Part shown: in pieces, positions 58,670-64,000 of the stretch
How positions within the stretch are numbered: the first letter of the stretch is position 1
How the letters are laid out: each line of letters starts with the position of its first letter
Source of the DNA: Brachionus plicatilis
Taxonomy: Eukaryota; Rotifera; Eurotatoria; Ploima; Brachionidae
Direction: 5' to 3'
Assembly: GCA_010279815.1 (NCBI GenBank)
Contig: QEOQ01000658.1
Coordinates: 910,806 to 974,805, forward strand
Length of the DNA stretch: 64,000 nucleotides
Translations under genes and position numbers: made by a program
Notes under the pieces: generated by a model
Databases searched by the model: none
The model's input: the letters and a program-made list of their open reading frames with translations, nothing else
What the model was told of the DNA's origin: nothing

Positions 58670-60902
58670 TTAATCAAAATTAATCACAATTCTTTCAGAA
58701 ACTGTTTTGCCAAAAAGCTTGCAATAATTTAGAACTAAATTAGTAAATTCCGGAATATAATTAGGGTTTAAAAAATCGCAAAATTCTTGAAAATTTATCA
58801 TTCTCGAGTGACCTCGTACGGAAAATTTTATTTTTACATTTTCCACATTCTCAATTTGATCTTGATCTTCTGTAATTGTATGATTGCTTTTTTCTCTAGG
58901 CGCAAATCTACTGTATTTACTTGTGTTCAATATTTTGATACATTCCTCTATCGGATGCCATGTATAAACTTCAGGACACAACAAATAAGATGGATAGTAA
59001 AAAGCCTTTAAAAAAAAATTATTAAAAAGGAATTTTATGAATTTTATGAAAAAAATTACTTTGTATCTCATTTTAATGCACGTATGAACATAAAAACCCA
59101 GGTAGTACCACTTAATATCATTGTCTAGTTTATTGATTTGTCTAACAAGAGCTATCTCCCTTAATACACCGAGTTAAAATCAAATTAAAATTATTTTTCT
59201 ATTACCTTAGGGCTGAATAAGTTCCTAAGTTCAAAAAATGGTAATCTGGATCATAAAAGAAATAAACCGAGGAAACACAATTGTTTAAAATGTCTATAAC
59301 GCCAACGCCAATGATTTTTCCATTTAATATGAACTGCTGATGAAAAGAACCATATCCTATGGAGCTTACATCGCCTGCAATGTCATTTCGGAAATGTTTT
59401 TCATTCGAAAGCTTACTCAAATCTGAATTGGTCAATGGTCCTTTATAACTATCAGCCAATAATGGTGAATCGCATAAAAACCTTTTAAACTGAGACATCG
59501 AGCATTCGCTTGGTTTATCTTGATGAATTTTAGTCTGATATTTGGTATAAATTTTATGTTCTTCATCTAGCGATTCTTTGAATTCTCTAGATGGTGGAAA
59601 TGAGCGAACAAGTCTTAGTTCTAATTTGTTCTGAACACTGCTCGGAATAGACAAATATTTTTCAATGCAATCCTGTTCATGCTGTGATGGATTTCTTTTT
59701 AAATTTTTCAATATATCTTGGTTTGAATTAATATAAAATTGTATAAACATTTTTTTTAATTAGTTACCTAATTGATTGTTTATTTGGTTTTTTTTTTTTA
59801 ATTTTAAAATTTTTTTGTATAAGCGAACATGCTTAGCTTTTAATTTTTTTACTCCGAGAACATCTTCGGGTTTATTTGCTTCGATTTCAGTCAAATTTAC
59901 TTAAATTTATTTTTTTTAATTTTTGAAAAAAAATATTTTTTAAAATTTTTAATGGCCCATAATTTGCCTTAATAAAATACATCGCTCTTTAATAAAAAGA
60001 AGTCTATCTAAAAAGATTTATTAGGCAAAATGAAAATAATTTTACATTTTTACATTTCCATATCAGTCTTTTGCTACACTCATTTACTTATTCTAAGTTT
60101 TTAATAGAATATTTATTTCTTAACACTTATTTTTACTTTTTATACAATTTTTCAAATGAAATTCTAATTCAAATGTATTTTTATTGAAATAAAGATTTTT
60201 TTTTTTAAATAGCGATATCAAAAAATTATTCGCCATTATTATTTGTTTTAATTTGAATTTAATAATTTTGGATCAACTTACAGTTAGATTTTAAGAAAAA
60301 GTCCATTATTTTCTTTGCATTGGTATTCTCAGTTTGAATTATTCGATTTTGGATATTATCATTTGAAAATTTTGATGGGCTACTGCCTTGTTGCGTCGCC
60401 TCGCTATTTTTGGTACAAGTTTTTCGCTTGTTTTGTTCCAAAAATTTTTTTATCAATTTTAGAGTATTTTTTTGTGATTTTCTTAATTGAAAATTTTTCG
60501 AATCACATCTTTACAATTTAATAAAATAGCACAATTAACAAAATTAAAAGAAAATTTTTTGCATTGGTCTACTTAATTGTGTACAACGGGCAGCAAGTAC
60601 GGTCCATTTTTGGTTTGTACAAATATGTTCCACTTCTGAAATAAACTTATTAAACGAAAAGTCGGGACATTCTATTTAAGTTTTCTAAAAGACCTTCTCC
60701 AGCCTCTATCGATCAAACTCTGGTAATCCTGGATTGTCATCTTTTCAGCCGTCATTCCTTTAATTAAAGCTTAAAATTAAAAATTTTTAAATTTTTTTTT
60801 ACCGATAGAAACGCTTCCTTTGGTATCACAATAACCACAATGATGAGGTATTGGATTATCAATTGTATAAAGAGAAACACTTGAGTGGCATTGGTTTGAC
60901 AT
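58670..60902 (-). CDS. ATE1: arginyl-tRNA--protein transferase 1
   Basis: Minus-strand exons are 60902-60803, 60769-60694, 60635-60573, 60508-60282, 59716-59206, 59159-59060 and 59005-58670, together 470 residues (human about 518). ATE1 moves arginine from Arg-tRNA to N-terminal Asp/Glu (and oxidised Cys), marking proteins for N-degron degradation. The N-terminal domain has CGYC (C22, C25), then TIQDYQSLIDRGWRRSG and RTCCPLYTIK (C73, C74), the four cysteines that bind a metal or Fe-S cluster in studied ATE1s. The catalytic GNAT-like domain has KIHQDKPSECSMSQFKRFLC, GYGSFHQQFILNGKIIGVGV, NCVSSVYFFYDPDYHFLNLG and YYLGFYVHTCIKMRYK with PSYLLCPEVYTW. The exon 5 acceptor (CCAAG ending at 59717) has a weak polypyrimidine tract but is the in-phase choice; a small exon could be missing in the 565-bp intron before it. 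Confidence 0.92.
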
Positions 60903-61299
60903 TTTTAAAATCTTTGTAAAAATTTTAAGAATTTTCTCTTTTTAATTATTTTATTGAAATGTTTTTTATCATTATGAAATTAAAATAAAAAAAAAACACA
61001 TTAATAATTTAACATTTTTTATAAAAAAAGAATAATCACTAAAATTCAATGAGGTTTTTAAAAAAATAAGGAAGGATCAAAATTTGATTAAAATTAAAGA
61101 TATTAAATATAAATAAAAAGTAATGAGTATAAAATCGGCATTTTTTGCTACTTATTCTTATTTCCATTTTTTTAAAATTAATTTTCAGAAAAAATCTAAG
61201 ATTAATTATTATAATTGGATTCATTAAAATTATAAAAAAAACATTAAATAATTTGTGTCGAAATTTTTTCCAAAAAAAACTTGCTTAGAGCTAATAGTT
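60903..61299. other. intergenic gap between ATE1 and the nuclease gene
   Basis: About 400 bp of AT-rich sequence separate the ATE1 start and the end of the nuclease frame, both on the minus strand. Any ATE1 promoter must lie here or inside the nuclease gene. No specific motif is seen. Confidence 0.5.
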
Positions 61300-62253
61300 T
61301 TATATAGCCGAATATTTTTTGATCAAATTTTCCAATTCATCTTGAGTGATATTTTGAGCAAAATAACAAAATTCCTCAAGACTTCTGATCACTTCATTTT
61401 GAAATTTAAAATCATCATAGTCGATCATCGTTTGTTTTATCTCTCCATTCGATCCACATTCTACAAATAAACACTTATCACATTCATGCATATTCATATA
61501 GACTAATGCTTGTATTTTTTCACTTTTTGTTATCGTATCTTTATTTTTGTTAAATTTACTTCTTGTTTTTATTTCCAAAATACACTTATGCTCGGCACTG
61601 ACACCATCAATAATTCCTACAATTTTAAACAAATTAAAATCTTTGTATTTTTTTGTTTTATTTCTGATAAAATTCATTTGTTTTTCCTCGTTAGTTCTTT
61701 CCAAGATAGACTTTTCCAATTTATTTCCTCTAGATGTGCTTATAAATCTTAAAGCATTTAGCGATTTTATCGCTGTAAATTCGCTTCGTTTTTTATCATT
61801 TGCTGTAATGAAGCTTTCCTCGTCACTTTCTGCAGTAAAATACTCCTCAGCATCTGACTCTAATAAATTATCTTCAATAATTTCCGAATTTAAAATAGGA
61901 ATGGTATCTATTTTAAAATTATTCATTATTTCCTGATCATTGAATCTTAAATTTTCGCTATCGATGTTAATGTCCATGAAGCTTTTAATTTGGCTCTTCT
62001 CGTTTGTTGATAGCTGGAAATTTTGATTTCTTTTAGATGATTTTGGAATTAGGTCTGAGAAAGGTTTGAATTCTTTAAGAAATCGAAATTTTGTAGATTC
62101 GCTCACATTTCCACAAAGAGGACCAAGTTTGGAGGCCGCAAAAACCGGAAGAAAGTCAGATGCAACTTTTTCGTTCATTTTAATTTTAAAGTAATTACAC
62201 AAATTTATTATTTTAAAATCATTTAAATTAGGTAAATTCACTTTTAATTTCAT
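61300..62253 (-). CDS. intronless PD-(D/E)XK nuclease-like protein (lambda exonuclease / YqaJ type)
   Basis: This is a single open frame of 317 residues from ATG 62253. The C-terminal half has the core of the fold: RGNKLEKSILE (about 175-185, the G-x-x-x-E helix), VGIIDGV with D216, LEIKTRS with E227 and K229, and KIQALVYMNM with Q248. This D...ExK...Q order is that of lambda exonuclease/YqaJ/RecB-like nucleases. Near the N terminus ASKLGPLCGN (40-49) resembles the SAS-x-x-G-x-x-x-G entry motif of YqaJ proteins. Between them (about 70-170) lies an acidic, Ser/Asn-rich linker that looks disordered. The predicted role is a metal-dependent DNA end-processing nuclease; substrate and compartment are unknown. 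The lack of introns contrasts with most neighbouring genes and points to a retrocopy, capture from a mobile element, or transfer. Confidence 0.72.
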   Translation of the reverse strand: MKLKVNLPNLNDFKIINLCNYFKIKMNEKVASDFLPVFAASKLGPLCGNVSESTKFRFLKEFKPFSDLIPKSSKRNQNFQLSTNEKSQIKSFMDINIDSENLRFNDQEIMNNFKIDTIPILNSEIIEDNLLESDAEEYFTAESDEESFITANDKKRSEFTAIKSLNALRFISTSRGNKLEKSILERTNEEKQMNFIRNKTKKYKDFNLFKIVGIIDGVSAEHKCILEIKTRSKFNKNKDTITKSEKIQALVYMNMHECDKCLFVECGSNGEIKQTMIDYDDFKFQNEVIRSLEEFCYFAQNITQDELENLIKKYSAI

Positions 62254-62924
62254 AATTAAAATCTTGTGAAATTTATGATTTTTCTTATGATAAACTTAAA
62301 ATTAGCCTATTTTTATAATTTATCTATATCTTGATTCATTTAAGACCTAAGTCTAAAATTTAAAATTTTTTTCAGAAATTTTCAATGATAAATTCGTTAT
62401 TTAGCTAACTAAAAAATAAAATAACCTAAACTTTGAGCAAAAAAATTAATTATTTATTAAGGCCATTAAAGTTTATTTTACATTTGAACTCAGAATTGGT
62501 TTAACTTTTTCTTATAATAATTTTTTTTCTTCTTGCATTAATCTTCAAGGACTCAAAAAAAATAATTATAATTTAAAATGAATAATTTATGAAGTTTCGG
62601 CGAAAAAAAATATGCAAAAAATTTAAAAATCATCGATTGTTTAGGATATATTTTTTCAACTCTTTAAACTCTTAAATACCTTTTTTCAATCTTTAAGTTT
62701 TAGATTTAAAAAAGGCATTTTTTAAGAATTTTATAATAATAAATTAATAATTTCCGTGATTTGAAAAAATTGTTCGATAATTCACGTTAATTATCTTAAA
62801 ATCGTAAGTGAAAATATCCACGAATTTACGGGAATTTAGAATTATCGTAAAAGTTTGTCAAATTTCGAAAATTAGCATGAAAATAAGTGCCAAAATTTCT
62901 TGAAAAAAATCCTTTTACTTTTAA

Positions 62925-63790
62925 AAGCATAAGCTTTTGGCTATCGGTTTTTTAATACCTCAAATTTATTAAAATTTACCTCAAATTTATTAAAATTTAC
63001 CTCAAATTTAATAAAAGACTATTTTTTTATTAAAAAAGTAGCAAAATATAAAAAAAGTATTCAAATAAAAAAAAATTACATCAATTTAAAAAAAAAGAAA
63101 GCAATTTCATTATAAAACCGCAAAAAGTTAATACTCACCTCTAAAAATAAAAAAAATTAACAATTATTACAATAAAAATATCTTTTTTTTTCATAATTAA
63201 GCCACATTTTTCACATGTTTTAGATTCATTATTTTGAGTAGATTCTTGATTGAATGTTTTTTGTTTTTTTTGATTATTAGGCACAACTTCGGTTAAATCA
63301 TCATCATCATAAGAGAGGCCTTTTGGATCTCCACCACCGCCAACTAAATCTGATGGTTGTATTATTAGAGCTGGTTTATTTTTTTCTGGGGCACCACGTT
63401 TACGATTCGGTTGAATTGGTAAATCCATAGCATGAATGTCAAATGCACATTTTTTTAGCCTTGCACATACTGCAATTTGATGATTACACTTGTAATCCTT
63501 TTGAAAAATGTGGCTTAATTATGAAAAAAAAAGATATTTTTATTGTGATAATTGTTAATTTTTTTTATTTTTAGAGGTGAGTATTAACTTTTTGCGGTTT
63601 TATAATGAAATTGCTTTCTTTTTTTTTAAATTGATGTAATTTTTTTTTATTTGAATACTTTTTTTATATTTTGCTACTTTTTTAATAAAAAAATAGTCTT
63701 TTATTAAATTTGAGGTAAATTTTAATAAATTTGAGGTAAATTTTAATAAATTTGAGGTACTAAAAAACTTTATTTCTAAGCTTTTCATAT
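62925..63790 (-). mobile_element. large foldback element enclosing MULE transposase tail
   Basis: Inverted arms of about 260-290 bp (about 62925-63213 and 63502-63790) match almost base for base, from CCACATTTTTCA at the centre out to TACCTCAAATTTATTAAAAT. The outer 25-30 bp (GTTTTTTAA next to the TACCTC end, AAGCTT further out) still pair but with more mismatches. Both arms carry repeats of ACCTCAAATTTATTAAAATTT (two or three units). The 288-bp centre encodes part of a MULE transposase on the minus strand. No clean target duplication was found, because the outer ends fade gradually. Confidence 0.78.
63141..63500 (-). pseudogene. MULE-type transposase C-terminal fragment (SWIM-like end)
   Basis: In the centre of the foldback a minus-strand frame reads KDYKCNHQIAVCARLKKC, then FDIHAMDLPIQPNRKRGAP and EKNKPALIIQPSDL. 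After that come a Gly/Asp-rich stretch and TCEKCGLIMKKK, which crosses into the left arm. A Cys/His end of a SWIM zinc finger (C-x-H) followed by a basic KRKRG-x-P-x-K-x-KPAL-like tail is the normal C terminus of Mutator-like transposases. The catalytic part and first SWIM cysteines are missing, cut by the arm boundary at about 63502. Confidence 0.6.
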
Positions 63791-64000
63791 AGAAAAAATC
63801 TCTAATGACGTTTATAATAAAAGACTTTTGAAAAATCTTGATTAATTACACTGCATTTTTCCATATTATATTAGTAAAAGTATCAAAACAAAAATCTTCA
63901 ATAGATTTGCTGTTTATGAATTAATAAAAATAAATAATATTCCTCATGAGAGATAATTGAGAAAAAAATGAACCTACGGGCTACGCAGTTAAGAGTTTAT

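Larger units (their letters stand above)
62254..64000. other. right-end region dominated by a foldback element
   Basis: Apart from the foldback at 62925-63790 the sequence is AT-rich. A stretch at about 62745-62860 again carries TTCACGTTAATT / TTTACGGG-type words like those at 1200-1330 and 39280-39510. Nothing is recognised at 63791-64000. Confidence 0.5.

Noticed and set aside
61510..61936. Plus-strand ORFs opposite the nuclease gene
   Set aside because: They are hydrophobic antisense shadows of the acidic and Lys-rich nuclease frame.
1..64000. CRISPR arrays, bacterial operons, tRNA or rRNA genes
   Set aside because: No regularly spaced repeats, no cloverleaf with a convincing T-arm and no rRNA-like segments were seen; the window is eukaryotic.

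Overview
The window is eukaryotic and almost certainly from a small invertebrate animal. It is very AT-rich (I estimate around three quarters A+T). Its genes have animal orthologues, and most introns are short (about 46-64 bp, GT-AG). A monogonont rotifer such as Brachionus fits the base composition, intron size and retroelement types, but that is inference and nothing here fixes the species. All exon models were built by eye by joining frames across GT/AG sites, and every joined model keeps one open frame from ATG to stop.

Layout from left to right. 1-625 (minus) is a LINE ORF1-like reading frame cut by the window edge. 5476-6606 (plus) is an intronless FMRFamide-receptor-like GPCR. 9925-10958 (plus) is a five-exon MOSC-domain (MARC-like) gene. 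13264-16136 (plus) is a nine-exon DH-PH Rho exchange factor of PLEKHG type. 18605-20082 (minus) is a five-exon DPAGT1/ALG7. 23022-23957 (plus) is a secreted PAN-like plus VMO-I protein. 26200-30864 (plus) is a proposed secreted Ser/Thr-stalk plus WD40 protein. 33462-35050 (plus) is TPGS2 and 35272-38109 (plus) is DNAJC16, only 221 bp apart. 44507-54737 (plus) is KIF24, with two multi-kilobase introns. 58670-60902 (minus) is ATE1. 61300-62253 (minus) is an intronless lambda-exonuclease/YqaJ-like nuclease.

Between and inside the genes is a varied set of decayed mobile DNA. There is a pogo/Tigger deletion derivative (21683-22367, TA target), a hAT-type MITE with an exact 8-bp target duplication that also holds the only assembly gap (25107-25708), and a broken Tc1 transposase (about 31690-32930). 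KIF24 intron 3 holds a foldback element with an exact 9-bp target duplication (47320-48097) and a second, composite foldback. A disrupted LINE reverse transcriptase lies at 56490-58165. A large foldback at the right end (62925-63790) encloses the C-terminal SWIM-type tail of a MULE transposase. Several short GC-richer blocks ending in TAA/AAAT-like repeats look like 5'-truncated LINE 3' ends.

The genes do not form one pathway. They cover N-glycan priming (DPAGT1), N-end-rule arginylation (ATE1), an ER J-protein (DNAJC16), Rho signalling, a neuropeptide-type receptor, and two cilium/centriole genes (TPGS2, KIF24). The least ordinary items are the two secreted mosaic proteins, the intronless nuclease, and the two foldbacks with Mutator-like features.
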